A DNA stretch of 64,000 nt from positions 140,605 to 204,604 of the forward strand of contig JAACPW010000004.1 in NCBI GenBank assembly GCA_009995225.1, in the 5' to 3' direction. Every line of letters starts with the position of its first letter. Positions within the stretch are counted from its first letter, which is position 1. The position numbers and the translations under genes were made by a program. Below, piece by piece: positions 48,010 through 57,511 of the stretch. This DNA is from Sphingomonadales bacterium. GTDB lineage: Bacteria; Pseudomonadota; Alphaproteobacteria; Sphingomonadales; Sphingomonadaceae. The notes under the pieces were generated by a model, which was given only the letters and a program-made list of their open reading frames with translations, searched no databases and had not been told where the DNA came from.

Positions 48010-51000
48010 AACAACTTTCTAAGGTCGATCCCAAGGTACAGACCCAGCGGATCAATCACGAAGGGCTGGTAATTGACCGGCGTCTCGCCCGCCGAATCCT
48101 GCACGCTGCGTTGTGCGTCAAACAGGTTGTCGGCGACGAGGGAGACGCGGAAGTCCTTGAGGACGCCTTCGTTCTTGCCCGTCACTTCGCCCATATTGGC
48201 AAAGATGCGCAGATTGAAGGTGGCGATGTCATCAAAGAACAGGTCGCTGCTGCCGACCGCGCCGTCGAGCCGGGTTTCGCCCGTGTAGATGCCGGAAAGG
48301 CGGAAGCCGACACCCTTGCCGAACAAGCCTGCTTCGAGCCTGCTTGAATGGCGCGGCTGGCCAAAGGCACCGGTGGCTTGCCCGTCAAGCTGATCGAGCG
48401 GCGCGAGGCCAGGGGCGATCAGGATTTGATTGGCGAGTTCGATCGTGTGCGTCAGGTTGAAGAAATATCGCCAGCCGGGGAAACTGCGCTGGGCCAGCGG
48501 GTTGAAGGCCGGCCCGCCCGCAGGCGCACCGCCGCCTGCCGCCGGAGGGCCGCCTGCGCCGCCAGCGGCGGGAGTGGCCGCGCAGAAGCGTTGCTGGAAC
48601 TGCGCCAGCGCCTCGGGCGGAATTGTGCCGTCGGGCAACCGCGACCGGTCGAGCGCCATCTTGATGAAGGCTGGATCCATGCCCGGCAGCTCGGCCGAGA
48701 CATCTTCACCGCGGTCGATTTTGGCGACCAATCCCGCTAGCACTGCCACACCGTCGGGCCCACACGCCCGCTCACGAAACGCGGCAAACGGCGGCGGAAG
48801 GGTCGCAGCGGTGCCGCTACCACCCCCTGCCGCTGCCATTGTCGCCGGGTCAATCGCGCAGATGCGGGTGCGGAACTGTGCCAGGCGCGCCGGATCGATG
48901 GCTCCATCCGCGCCGCGCAATCGTGCCAACATCGGGGCGAGGCGTGCCGGATCAATACCGGGAAACTCAGCCGAAACATCTGCGCCGCTATCGATTGCGG
49001 CGACCAGCTTTTCGAGAAACACCTGACCATCATCGGCGCACAACCGCGTGCGGAAGGCCATGAACTGCTCGCGCTGCTCGGGTGTTGCTGCGCTACCTGC
49101 TCCAAAGCCCATACCGCCCGCTGGCCGTCCACCCTGCGCTGCTTGCGCAGCGGGGGCCGCACCAGTGGTCGGGCCAGTGGTTGGGGGCGCAGGCTCAGGT
49201 GCAGCCGGTGGCGTGGCTGCCGGAGCGCCGCCGCCAAATCGCCTGCCGCGCCCGCCACCCTCGCCCTCAGCCGGGGCGCCGATGCTGCCGTTGGTCGAGA
49301 AGGTGAACTGGATCCGGTCTGCCCGCGTCTCGGCAAAACTGACCTGACGCCGGTCGATCGCGATCAGGCGACCATCGGCGTCGCGCGTCACCCGGCCCGG
49401 AAACGCCGCTTCGATGTCGGACGTGATTTGCGGGAAACCGCTCACCACGTTGTCCGAACGGTTGCGGATGTAGTCCACCCCGAAACGCGAGTTTTCCCAG
49501 AACGGCAATTCCCAGTTGGCCGAGAACTTCCAGTCGCGCTGGGTTTCTGCCGGGAGATCGGGATTGCCGCCAGTGCGCACATCGGCGAGCACCGTTTCAC
49601 CGCGCACAAAATCAAACACGGGCACGTTGAAATTGGTGATCTGCGGGTTGCCCAGCGTGGTCAGCCCCGGCGCGACTTCGCGCAAGATATAGGTCGCCGA
49701 CAGATCAAGCCCGTCGAACGGCTGCCATGTGATGCCAGCGTTCCAGTCCCCCAACACACCAAAGTCGCTGAGATCTTCGATCCCCGCCTGAAGGTTCAGC
49801 GTGAATGTGCCAAGCGCATCAGCGAATTCCTCGCGCGTGCTGGTCAATGGCACCACAAGATTGGCGCCTGTCGAAAGCTGGCGACGGGTCAGCGCAACGT
49901 CGGTCGACGAGCGCGTGTCGGCGCTCTCGATTCGTTGCCAGTTCAGCCCGACATCGAAGGTCGCCAGGACTTCTCCCGCAGGAAGCGAGCCGACCGGGCC
50001 TTCCAGCGTGGTGAGCGAACTTCCGGTGATCGAACGGCTGCGCGCCACGTCGAAACCGTTGGCCGTGTCACCGGGCAGAGGCCCATCAACAGCCAGCGCT
50101 CCGGCCAATGCCGCGTTTTCGAAGACCTCAAGCTGATCCGGTGTCAGGCGCCGGTCAATCTCGGTCTCGCTTTCGGCAAACGACCCGTCGAAGGTGCTGG
50201 TGAGGCGGAAGGCGTTGACCCGCTTTGTCACCGAACCCGCCGTCGAGACGGTGTCCGTAGAGGATCGGCGCGCCAGCGGCGTATCGCCGCCAAAGGTGCG
50301 GAAGGTTCCAGGGCCCGCTTCAACGGCGCTCAGCACAATGCTGTTCAACCCATCAAGGCTGCGGCTTTCGCTGCGATCGTAATTGAGGTTGGCACTGAGT
50401 GACGTGCCGCTGTCTATGATGGCCTTGGCCCACGAAAGGTTGGCTTCCAGTCCGAAGGTATCGGCCAACAGGCTGCGGAACTGCGCCGGATCAGGATCGC
50501 CCGGCACTAGTGAAACCGACCCTTCGGTCTGCCGGATATTGCGTTCATCCTCGGTCAGAATGGACGTATCCTGCACCTCGATGTTGGCATTGATGCGCCC
50601 GCCATCGGCAATCTTGAGAATGCCAAGCTGCTGTTCGGTGCTGACGTAGCCGCCGCGCGAGGGCGCCTCAAACTCCAGATCGATCTGCCGGTTGGAGTAA
50701 TTGTCCTTGAGGATGAGGTTGATGACCCGGCGATCAGGCGGAAAGCCGAACCGCTGGGCGACTTCTTCCGGGAACACTTCGACCCGCGCGAGCGCTTCGG
50801 GCGGGTAGTTGGCGAATTCGCGGAAGGAGCCAATGCGGATGCCATTGACGAGAATCACCGGCTGGCCGCCGCCGCCGCGTCCGCGTGCAGATCCGGTGCG
50901 GGCGCTGATCTGTGCAATGAGGTCCGTGATCGACGTGACACCCTCGGCAGCAATCGCGGTTTCATCGAGTTCGAGCAGCGGAGCCTGATCCACGAACAAT

Positions 51001-51215
51001 TGCCCGCGCAGCCGGCCGGACCGGACGACGATCTCGTTGCCCGTGTCGCCGGTGTCGCTGGCGCTGTCAGGTTCTTCCTGTTCAGGCGCTGCCGCCGGGT
51101 CGGGCTGCGGCTGCGCGGTTGCACCCGCCTCTGCCGACAACGGCAAAGCGAGAACAAGGGCAAGAGCACACGTGCCAGCGCGCAAACCGGCGCGGGAAAG
51201 CGGGGAGAGGTTCAT
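48006..51215 (-). CDS. TonB-dependent receptor with large loop insertion containing a two-copy Cys-bounded repeat
   Basis: Signal peptide; plug region ITDLIAQISARTGSARGRGGGGQPVILVNGIRIGSFREFANYPPEALARVEVFPEEVAQRFGF; barrel C-terminus; about 260-aa Ala/Gly/Pro-rich repeat insert. Confidence 0.9.
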   Translation of the reverse strand: MNLSPLSRAGLRAGTCALALVLALPLSAEAGATAQPQPDPAAAPEQEEPDSASDTGDTGNEIVVRSGRLRGQLFVDQAPLLELDETAIAAEGVTSITDLIAQISARTGSARGRGGGGQPVILVNGIRIGSFREFANYPPEALARVEVFPEEVAQRFGFPPDRRVINLILKDNYSNRQIDLEFEAPSRGGYVSTEQQLGILKIADGGRINANIEVQDTSILTEDERNIRQTEGSVSLVPGDPDPAQFRSLLADTFGLEANLSWAKAIIDSGTSLSANLNYDRSESRSLDGLNSIVLSAVEAGPGTFRTFGGDTPLARRSSTDTVSTAGSVTKRVNAFRLTSTFDGSFAESETEIDRRLTPDQLEVFENAALAGALAVDGPLPGDTANGFDVARSRSITGSSLTTLEGPVGSLPAGEVLATFDVGLNWQRIESADTRSSTDVALTRRQLSTGANLVVPLTSTREEFADALGTFTLNLQAGIEDLSDFGVLGDWNAGITWQPFDGLDLSATYILREVAPGLTTLGNPQITNFNVPVFDFVRGETVLADVRTGGNPDLPAETQRDWKFSANWELPFWENSRFGVDYIRNRSDNVVSGFPQITSDIEAAFPGRVTRDADGRLIAIDRRQVSFAETRADRIQFTFSTNGSIGAPAEGEGGGRGRRFGGGAPAATPPAAPEPAPPTTGPTTGAAPAAQAAQGGRPAGGMGFGAGSAATPEQREQFMAFRTRLCADDGQVFLEKLVAAIDSGADVSAEFPGIDPARLAPMLARLRGADGAIDPARLAQFRTRICAIDPATMAAAGGGSGTAATLPPPFAAFRERACGPDGVAVLAGLVAKIDRGEDVSAELPGMDPAFIKMALDRSRLPDGTIPPEALAQFQQRFCAATPAAGGAGGPPAAGGGAPAGGPAFNPLAQRSFPGWRYFFNLTHTIELANQILIAPGLAPLDQLDGQATGAFGQPRHSSRLEAGLFGKGVGFRLSGIYTGETRLDGAVGSSDLFFDDIATFNLRIFANMGEVTGKNEGVLKDFRVSLVADNLFDAQRSVQDSAGETPVNYQPFVIDPLGLYLGIDLRKLF
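48582..49040 (-). repeat. Tandem protein-coding repeat (92-codon period, two copies)
   Basis: Copy 1 Cys codons at 49038 and 48858; copy 2 Cys codons at 48762 and 48582. Both span exactly 180 nt and are offset by 276 nt. Confidence 0.85.
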
Positions 51216-51451
51216 TGAGTCCCTTTGAAAACAATTCTTGTAGAAGGGCGGCATCTAACCGCTCCCTTTGCGGCCGGGTGTTTACGCAGATTGACGGCGC
51301 CGAGATGCACGATGCTCCCTGAACCGGGCCTGCAAGTGCCCGTATATTATGGGCCTAACGCACGAGCCTTCCCTTTTGGTTCCCGCATCGCTAAAGCGCC
51401 TCCCCACATCGACGGGCGTATTGTGCGCCGCAAAAGATCCAAAGGAATTAC

Positions 51452-51697
51452 ATGGCCAAGGAAGAACTCCTCGAAATGCGCGGGCGCGTAGTTGAATTGC
51501 TGCCCAATGCGATGTTCCGGGTGGAGCTTGAAAACGGCCATGAAGTGCTCGGCCACACCGCAGGCAAGATGCGAAAGAATCGCATCCGCGTGCTGGTGGG
51601 TGACGAAGTGCTTTGCGAGCTGACGCCCTATGACCTCACCAAAGCGCGCATCACCTACCGCTTCATGCCGGGTCGCGGCGGCCCCGGCCCGCAATAA
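51452..51697 (+). CDS. infA: Translation initiation factor IF-1
   Basis: [51 protein letters not shown]. Confidence 0.97.
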   Translation: MAKEELLEMRGRVVELLPNAMFRVELENGHEVLGHTAGKMRKNRIRVLVGDEVLCELTPYDLTKARITYRFMPGRGGPGPQ

Positions 51698-51715
51698 TTG
51701 CTGGCGGCCCCGATG

Positions 51716-52285
51716 GGCACGCTTCATCTAACACTGGCATCTGCCTCGCCCCGGCGGCGCGAATTGCTCGCGCGACTGGGCCTTGGTGCGGATGCCATTA
51801 CCCCGGCCGATATCGACGAAACCCCGCACAAGGGCGAACTTCCGCGTGCCTATGCCTTGCGCATGGGCCGGGAGAAGGCGCTTGCCGTGGCTGCGCCAGG
51901 GTTCGTTCTCGCAGGCGACACGGTGGTGGCTGTGGGACGCCGTATCCTTCCCAAGACCGAAACCGAAGCAGAGGCCCGCGCCAGCCTCGACCTGATGAGC
52001 GGACGTCGGCATCAAGTGCTCTCCAGCGTCGTGCTGCGCGCGCCGGACGGCACCCTGCGCGAACGCCTTTCCGAAACCATTGTCCACTTCAAGCGCCTCT
52101 CGGTCGAGGAGATCGCGGCCTATCTTGCGGGCGGCGAATGGCAGGGCAAGGCGGGCGGTTATGCCATTCAGGGCGCGGCGGAAGGGTTGATCGAATGGAT
52201 CAGAGGCAGCCATTCGGGCGTGATGGGCCTGCCACTCCATGAAACACGCGCGCTGCTCAAAGCGGCAGGGTTCCCCATTGCCTGA
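51716..52285 (+). CDS. maf: Maf family nucleotide pyrophosphatase
   Basis: LTLASASPRRRELLARLGL...VLAGDTVVAVGRRILPKTETEAEARASLDLMSGRRHQVLS; start approximate. Confidence 0.92.
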   Translation, partial: GTLHLTLASASPRRRELLARLGLGADAITPADIDETPHKGELPRAYALRMGREKALAVAAPGFVLAGDTVVAVGRRILPKTETEAEARASLDLMSGRRHQVLSSVVLRAPDGTLRERLSETIVHFKRLSVEEIAAYLAGGEWQGKAGGYAIQGAAEGLIEWIRGSHSGVMGLPLHETRALLKAAGFPIA

Positions 52286-53240
52286 CTGGCTGATCGAGGA
52301 GGGCATCGGCGAGACCCGTGCCCTGCTGGTCGCAGGCGAGCGGTTGCTGGCGGCCAAGGTGTTCTGGCCGGGCGAACTGCGCGCGGGACAGCGCGCTACC
52401 GGGCGACTGACCTCCAAACTCAAGGGCGCGCAGCGCGGTGTCGCTTTGCTCGATGGCGGAACGGAGGCGTTGGTGGATCATCTGCCGCATGCCATCAGTG
52501 AAGGGCAGGTGATCGATTTCGTCATCACGCGGGCTCCGCTAGCCGAACGAGGGCGGCTTAAACGCGCTCAGGCGCGTGTCATGACAGCCGATACCCCATC
52601 ACCCCTCTCGCCCTTTCCCGGCGGCCGAACGGTCCGACGATTCGCTGCGGGATTGTGGGAAGATGTGTGGCACGCGGCCTCTTCCGGCAGCCTCGACTTT
52701 GCCGGTGGCGAAGTCCTGGCCAGTGTCACCCCTGCCATGACCGTGATCGATATCGACGGTATCGGCGCCCCGCGCGACGTGGCCCTGGCGGCGGTGCCCG
52801 CAGTGGCCCGCGCGTGCGCTTGGTTCGAGATCGGCGGAAATATCGGAATTGATTTTCCCACGCTGGCCACCAAGGCCGATCGCCGTACGGTGGACGAGGC
52901 GCTTGATACGGCGCTGACAGGCTGGCCGCATGAACGCACCGCGATGAACGGCTTCGGCTTTGTCCAGCTGGTCGCGCGGCTCGAAGGCCCGTCGCTGCTC
53001 CACCGCTTTGGGACCTCCAGGCTGGACGCTGCGGCACGCATGGCACTGAGGCGGGCGGAGGTGTCCGCCGAGGGAGCCACGGGCCGAACGGTGTTGCTCA
53101 CCGTTCATCCTGCGCTCAAATCGAGGCTCAAGCCGGAATGGCTGGATGAATTGGCGCGCCGGACCGGGCGGGTGGTGGAGATAGCGGTCGATCCGGCCCT
53201 TGCGATTGAGGCCGCAAATGCCCAACTTCTTTCATCATGA
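52239..53240 (+). CDS. Ribonuclease E/G-like protein (true start probably about 52275)
   Basis: VTPAMTVIDIDGIG...EIGGNIGIDFPTLATKADRRTVDEAL...MNGFGFVQLVARLEGPSLLHRF. Confidence 0.82.
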   Translation: MKHARCSKRQGSPLPDWLIEEGIGETRALLVAGERLLAAKVFWPGELRAGQRATGRLTSKLKGAQRGVALLDGGTEALVDHLPHAISEGQVIDFVITRAPLAERGRLKRAQARVMTADTPSPLSPFPGGRTVRRFAAGLWEDVWHAASSGSLDFAGGEVLASVTPAMTVIDIDGIGAPRDVALAAVPAVARACAWFEIGGNIGIDFPTLATKADRRTVDEALDTALTGWPHERTAMNGFGFVQLVARLEGPSLLHRFGTSRLDAAARMALRRAEVSAEGATGRTVLLTVHPALKSRLKPEWLDELARRTGRVVEIAVDPALAIEAANAQLLSS

Positions 53241-53425
53241 CCTTCGCCGCAACCAAGCCCTGCCCCATCTGTCGCAAGCCTCGTACACCGCAATTCCACC
53301 CTTTCTGCTCGCAGCGCTGCAAGGACCGCGATCTGGCGCGCTGGTTCTCGGATTCCTACGCTGTCCCCGGCCCGCCTGCGGACCCGGAAACGCTCGCCTC
53401 TGAAGATTGGCGCGAACAGGATTGA
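53237..53425 (+). CDS. yacG: DNA gyrase inhibitor YacG
   Basis: CPICRKPRTPQFHPFCSQRCKDRDLARWFSDSYAVPG. Confidence 0.92.
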   Translation: MTFAATKPCPICRKPRTPQFHPFCSQRCKDRDLARWFSDSYAVPGPPADPETLASEDWREQD

Positions 53426-53554
53426 ACAAAGCGCAATTATCTTGCGCACCGGACGCAAAAGCCCCTTGCCAACCCCCGCCGCCTTCGCCATAGGGCCGCT
53501 CTCATTTGCTCGCCGGGGTGGCCACATGGCCTGAACCCGTCGCTCGCAGCGAAT

Positions 53555-53629
53555 GCCCGAGTAGCTCAGGGGTAGAGCAGCGGATTGAAAATCCGCGTGT
53601 CGGTGGTTCAAATCCGCCCTCGGGCACCA
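53555..53629 (+). tRNA. tRNA-Phe (GAA), CCA encoded
   Basis: GCCCGAG acceptor stem paired with CTCGGGC-A-CCA; anticodon loop TTGAAAA; T-arm GGTTCAAATCC. Confidence 0.95.
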
Positions 53630-53670
53630 TTCGCTGAAAGCGTCACAGGCGCGCTGGGAGTGCCGTTCAA

Positions 53671-54474
53671 ATGTCCCGCCGCACCAAGATCTACGAAGGC
53701 AAGGCCAAGATCCTCTATGAGGGTCCGGAACCCGGCACGCTTATCCAGTATTTCAAGGATGATGCGACTGCCTTCAATGCCGAGAAAAAGGGCACGATCA
53801 ACGGCAAGGGCGTGATCAACAATCGCATCAGCGAACATGTGTTCACCCGCCTCGCCCATATCGGCATCCCGACCCACTTCATTCGCCGTCTGAACATGCG
53901 CGAGCAGCTGATTCGGCAGGTCGAGATCATTCCGCTGGAAGTGGTGCTGCGCAATGTCGCCGCCGGTTCCATCAGCAAACGCCTCGGCATCGAGGAAGGC
54001 GAACCGCTCCCGCACACGTTAATCGAATATTATTACAAGGACGATGCACTGGGCGATCCGCTCGTGTCGGAAGAACACATCGCCTGCTTCAACTGGGCCA
54101 CCAACGAGGAAATGCACGACATTTCATCCATGGCGATCCGCATCAATGACTTCCTGTGTGGGATGTTCGCTGCAATCGACATTCGTTTGGTGGACTTCAA
54201 GCTGGAATTCGGGCGGCTTTACGATGGCGATTACAGCCGCGTGATTCTGGCCGACGAAATCAGCCCGGACGGGTGCCGTCTTTGGGATATGACCACCGGC
54301 GAAAAACTCGACAAGGACCGCTTCCGCCGCGATCTGGGCGGTGAGGAAGAGGCGTATCGCGAAGTCGCACGCCGCCTCGGACTGCTGAACGCCGAGGACA
54401 ATGGTCCGGGCGAGGTGTTCGACCTGTCCCATGCACGCTCACGCCTGCGTGGGCCGCCACCGCTCAAGAAATAA
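53671..54474 (+). CDS. purC: Phosphoribosylaminoimidazole-succinocarboxamide synthase
   Basis: [58 protein letters not shown]. Confidence 0.97.
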   Translation: MSRRTKIYEGKAKILYEGPEPGTLIQYFKDDATAFNAEKKGTINGKGVINNRISEHVFTRLAHIGIPTHFIRRLNMREQLIRQVEIIPLEVVLRNVAAGSISKRLGIEEGEPLPHTLIEYYYKDDALGDPLVSEEHIACFNWATNEEMHDISSMAIRINDFLCGMFAAIDIRLVDFKLEFGRLYDGDYSRVILADEISPDGCRLWDMTTGEKLDKDRFRRDLGGEEEAYREVARRLGLLNAEDNGPGEVFDLSHARSRLRGPPPLKK

Positions 54475-54502
54475 GGCCTGTCAAAAAATAGGCTGACAGG
54501 CC
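54475..54502. terminator. Stem-loop after purC
   Basis: Perfect 9-bp stem GGCCTGTCA/TGACAGGCC; no strong T-tract. Confidence 0.45.
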
Positions 54503-54559
54503 GGATTGATGCGCTAGTCTCGGGCCGTACGCCAACGATCCGAGAGATGCCTGATATTC

Positions 54560-57424
54560 ATGCGGAATTTTTCTGTTGCTGCCGGCCTTTTGCTGGCTTT
54601 GTCCCCGCTCGCCCTTACCACCGCACTCGCAGCGCAGGATGCGCCCGCCGCTCAGGCATCGCCTGAACCGACCGCGCCGACGTGGGCGTTCGAGGAAAGC
54701 GACGTCCCGGTCGACACGGGCTACACCTTCGGACAGCTCGATAACGGCATGCGCTACATCATCCGCCAGAACGCCACGCCTGCGGGCACGGCGATGGTGC
54801 GGATGCGGATCGATTCAGGCGCTCTGGAAGAAACCGACACCGAACGCGGCCTTTCGCACTTTCTCGAGCACATGGCCTTCAACGGATCGAAGGGCATCCC
54901 CGAAGGCGAGATGATCAAGCTCCTCGAACGCGAGGGGTTGGCCTTTGGCGCGGACACCAATGCCTCCACCGGCTTCGAGGCGATCACTTACCTCCTGAAC
55001 CTGCCGCGCAATGACGAGGCGCTGCTGGGCACCGCACTGATGCTGATGCGCGAAACGGCGAGCGAGTTGACGATTGCGCAGGATGCGGTCGACCGCGAAC
55101 GCGGCGTGATCCTGGCCGAGCGGCGCGACCGGGCGGGCTTCCAGCAGCGCAATTACGAAGACAATGCCGCCTTCCTGGCGCCCGGCGCGCGGTACACCAA
55201 TCGCCTGCCGATCGGGACGGTCGAAGTGCTTGAGGGCGCGACTGCGGCGCAAATCCGGGCGCTTTACGAACGGACCTATCGCCCGTCGAACACCGTGGTT
55301 GTGGTGGTCGGCGACTTTCCGGTCGACGTGGTCGAAGCCGCAATCCGCGCCCGCTTTGCCGATTGGACGCCCGCCCCTGCCCCGGCAGAACCGGCTGCCG
55401 GGCCGATCGATGTGACAAGGCTGGGCCTGACAGACATTCACCTCGATCCCGCCTTGGCTGAAAGCGTGACCATCAGCCGCCTCGCCCCGTGGCGCGACGA
55501 GCCCGATACCATCGCCAATCGCAGAGCGGGTTTGTTGCGCGGCGTCGGCTACGGGATCATTAACCGGCGGCTCGCGCGGCTTGCCCGCGGGGCCGATGCA
55601 CCCTTCCGGGGGGCGCAATTTGGCTCCGGCGACATCTTCGAGGATGCACGCATCACCAGCCTTCAGGTCGGCAGCGCCGACGGCGAATGGCGCAAGGGCG
55701 TGCTCGCCGCCACCCGCGAGGTCAATCAGGCGCTGACCTATGGCTTTACCCAGGCCGAGGTGGACGAACAGCTCGCCAATATCCGCACCTCGCTGGAGAA
55801 CGCGGTCAAGTCCGCGGACACCCGCAGCAACGGTGTCTTCGCCAATGCGGCGCTTGCCCTTACCGGCAATGAACGCGTGCCCGTGACCCCCGAATGGCAA
55901 CTGGCCGAGTTCGAGCAGCTGGCCCCCGCCATGACGCCCGAGGCGCTGTGGCAGGCCGTGCGCGCCGACGCCGCGCCGCTGGAAGAGCCGCTGATCCGCT
56001 TCACCGGCCGCACCGCGCCTGAAGGCGGTGAGGCCGCGCTGCGCAGCGCCTTTGCCGAGGGCATGGCGCTGGCGATCGCAGCGCCCGCCGATAACGGCCC
56101 ACTCGCATTTGGCTACGACGATTTCGGCCCGGCGGGCACCGTCGTGTCAGATGTGGTCGAGGAACGGCTGGGCCTGCGCCTGATCCGCTTTGCCAACGGC
56201 GTGCGCCTCACGCTCAAGAAAACCGACGTGCGCAAGGATCGCATCGCCTTCACCATGGCGGTGGATGGCGGCAATCTGATGAACACGCGTGATGCGCCGC
56301 AGCGGACACTCTTGACCAACTCACTGACGGGCGGCGGGCTCGGCAAGCACAGCTATGACGAGATCATTCGCGTTTTGGCGGGACGTAGCGTCACCTTTAG
56401 CATTGTGAGCGTTACCGACGCCTTCAGCAGCGGGGGAACCACCACGCCGCGCGACCTGCTGTTGCAGATGCAGGTGCTGGCCGCCACGCTGACCGATCCG
56501 GGCTACCGGCCCGAGGGGGTGGAGCGGTATCGCAAGAGCATCGACAACCTCTTCAACACGCTCGATGCCACCCCCGGTCGCGCGCTGTCTACAGCAAGCG
56601 GGGCGATCCTGTCGGACAATGACCCACGCTTCAGCCTCCAGCCCAAGGAGGCGTTCACCGCGCTCGATTATGATGGGCTGCGCAATGCCATCGGTGACCG
56701 GCTGATGGCTGGCGCGATCGAAGTCGCGCTGGTTGGCGATCTGGATGAAGACGCTGCGATTGCCGCGGTCGCCGCCACGCTCGGCGCGCTCCCACCGCGC
56801 GAGCCGGCCTTCAACCCGCGCGCCGAAAACCGCACCCGCAGCTTCACCGCCACTCGCGGGGAGCGCGTGATCACCCACAAGGGCGAGCCCGATCAGGCGC
56901 TGCTGCAGTGGGTGTGGCCTACGACAGATGACAGCGATCTGGCCGAGGATCTGCGGCTCAGCCTGCTGGCGCGGATTGTTCGGCTGGAACTCACCGACCG
57001 GCTGCGCGAGGAGCTGGGGCAGGCCTATTCGCCCGCGGCTGGCTCCAACACCAGCCATTACTATCAAGGCTACGGCACCTTTGCGATCGGTGCTTCGGTC
57101 GCGGCGGATCAGGCGGAGGCGACCCGCGAGGCGGTAGCGGGCCTGATCGCCGATCTGCGCAAAGGCCCGCTCGATGCCGACGTGCTGGACCGGGCACGCA
57201 AGCCTTATCTGGAGGAGTACAGCAACGCGCTGAAAGATCTGGGCGGCTGGACGGCGCTTACCGCTCGTGCGCAGAGCGAGCCAGAGCGGCTTGACCGGTT
57301 CATTGCCGTGCCTGACGTAATGGGCGCCATCACGCCGGAGGACATCCACCAGGCCGCGCTGAAATACCTTACCATGGACGGTGCGGTGGCCTTTGCCGTG
57401 CTGCCTGAAGCGAAGGTCGAGTAG
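54560..57424 (+). CDS. M16 family (pitrilysin-like) metallopeptidase, exported
   Basis: GLSHFLEHMAFNGSKGIPEGEM (HxxEH); two M16 halves; signal peptide. Confidence 0.94.
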   Translation: MRNFSVAAGLLLALSPLALTTALAAQDAPAAQASPEPTAPTWAFEESDVPVDTGYTFGQLDNGMRYIIRQNATPAGTAMVRMRIDSGALEETDTERGLSHFLEHMAFNGSKGIPEGEMIKLLEREGLAFGADTNASTGFEAITYLLNLPRNDEALLGTALMLMRETASELTIAQDAVDRERGVILAERRDRAGFQQRNYEDNAAFLAPGARYTNRLPIGTVEVLEGATAAQIRALYERTYRPSNTVVVVVGDFPVDVVEAAIRARFADWTPAPAPAEPAAGPIDVTRLGLTDIHLDPALAESVTISRLAPWRDEPDTIANRRAGLLRGVGYGIINRRLARLARGADAPFRGAQFGSGDIFEDARITSLQVGSADGEWRKGVLAATREVNQALTYGFTQAEVDEQLANIRTSLENAVKSADTRSNGVFANAALALTGNERVPVTPEWQLAEFEQLAPAMTPEALWQAVRADAAPLEEPLIRFTGRTAPEGGEAALRSAFAEGMALAIAAPADNGPLAFGYDDFGPAGTVVSDVVEERLGLRLIRFANGVRLTLKKTDVRKDRIAFTMAVDGGNLMNTRDAPQRTLLTNSLTGGGLGKHSYDEIIRVLAGRSVTFSIVSVTDAFSSGGTTTPRDLLLQMQVLAATLTDPGYRPEGVERYRKSIDNLFNTLDATPGRALSTASGAILSDNDPRFSLQPKEAFTALDYDGLRNAIGDRLMAGAIEVALVGDLDEDAAIAAVAATLGALPPREPAFNPRAENRTRSFTATRGERVITHKGEPDQALLQWVWPTTDDSDLAEDLRLSLLARIVRLELTDRLREELGQAYSPAAGSNTSHYYQGYGTFAIGASVAADQAEATREAVAGLIADLRKGPLDADVLDRARKPYLEEYSNALKDLGGWTALTARAQSEPERLDRFIAVPDVMGAITPEDIHQAALKYLTMDGAVAFAVLPEAKVE

Positions 57425-57449
57425 CAGGCCTCAATCAGAAAACGAAAAA

Positions 57450-57473
57450 GCCGGCAGGTCGCCCCCTGCCGGC
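57450..57473. terminator. Bidirectional terminator between M16 peptidase and TonB-dependent receptor
   Basis: AAAAA-GCCGGCAGG-TCGCCC-CCTGCCGGC-CTTTCCTTT. Confidence 0.75.
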
Positions 57474-57511
57474 CTTTCCTTTGGTTTGCCTTCCCCAAGG
57501 AAGGCCCTCCC

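Noticed and set aside
49143-50402. 419-aa + strand ORF opposite the TonB-dependent receptor
   Set aside because: Antisense shadow ORF of a GC-rich gene.
53555-53671. tRNA-Phe as an integration site
   Set aside because: purC follows directly with no integrase, repeated tRNA 3' end or foreign DNA.
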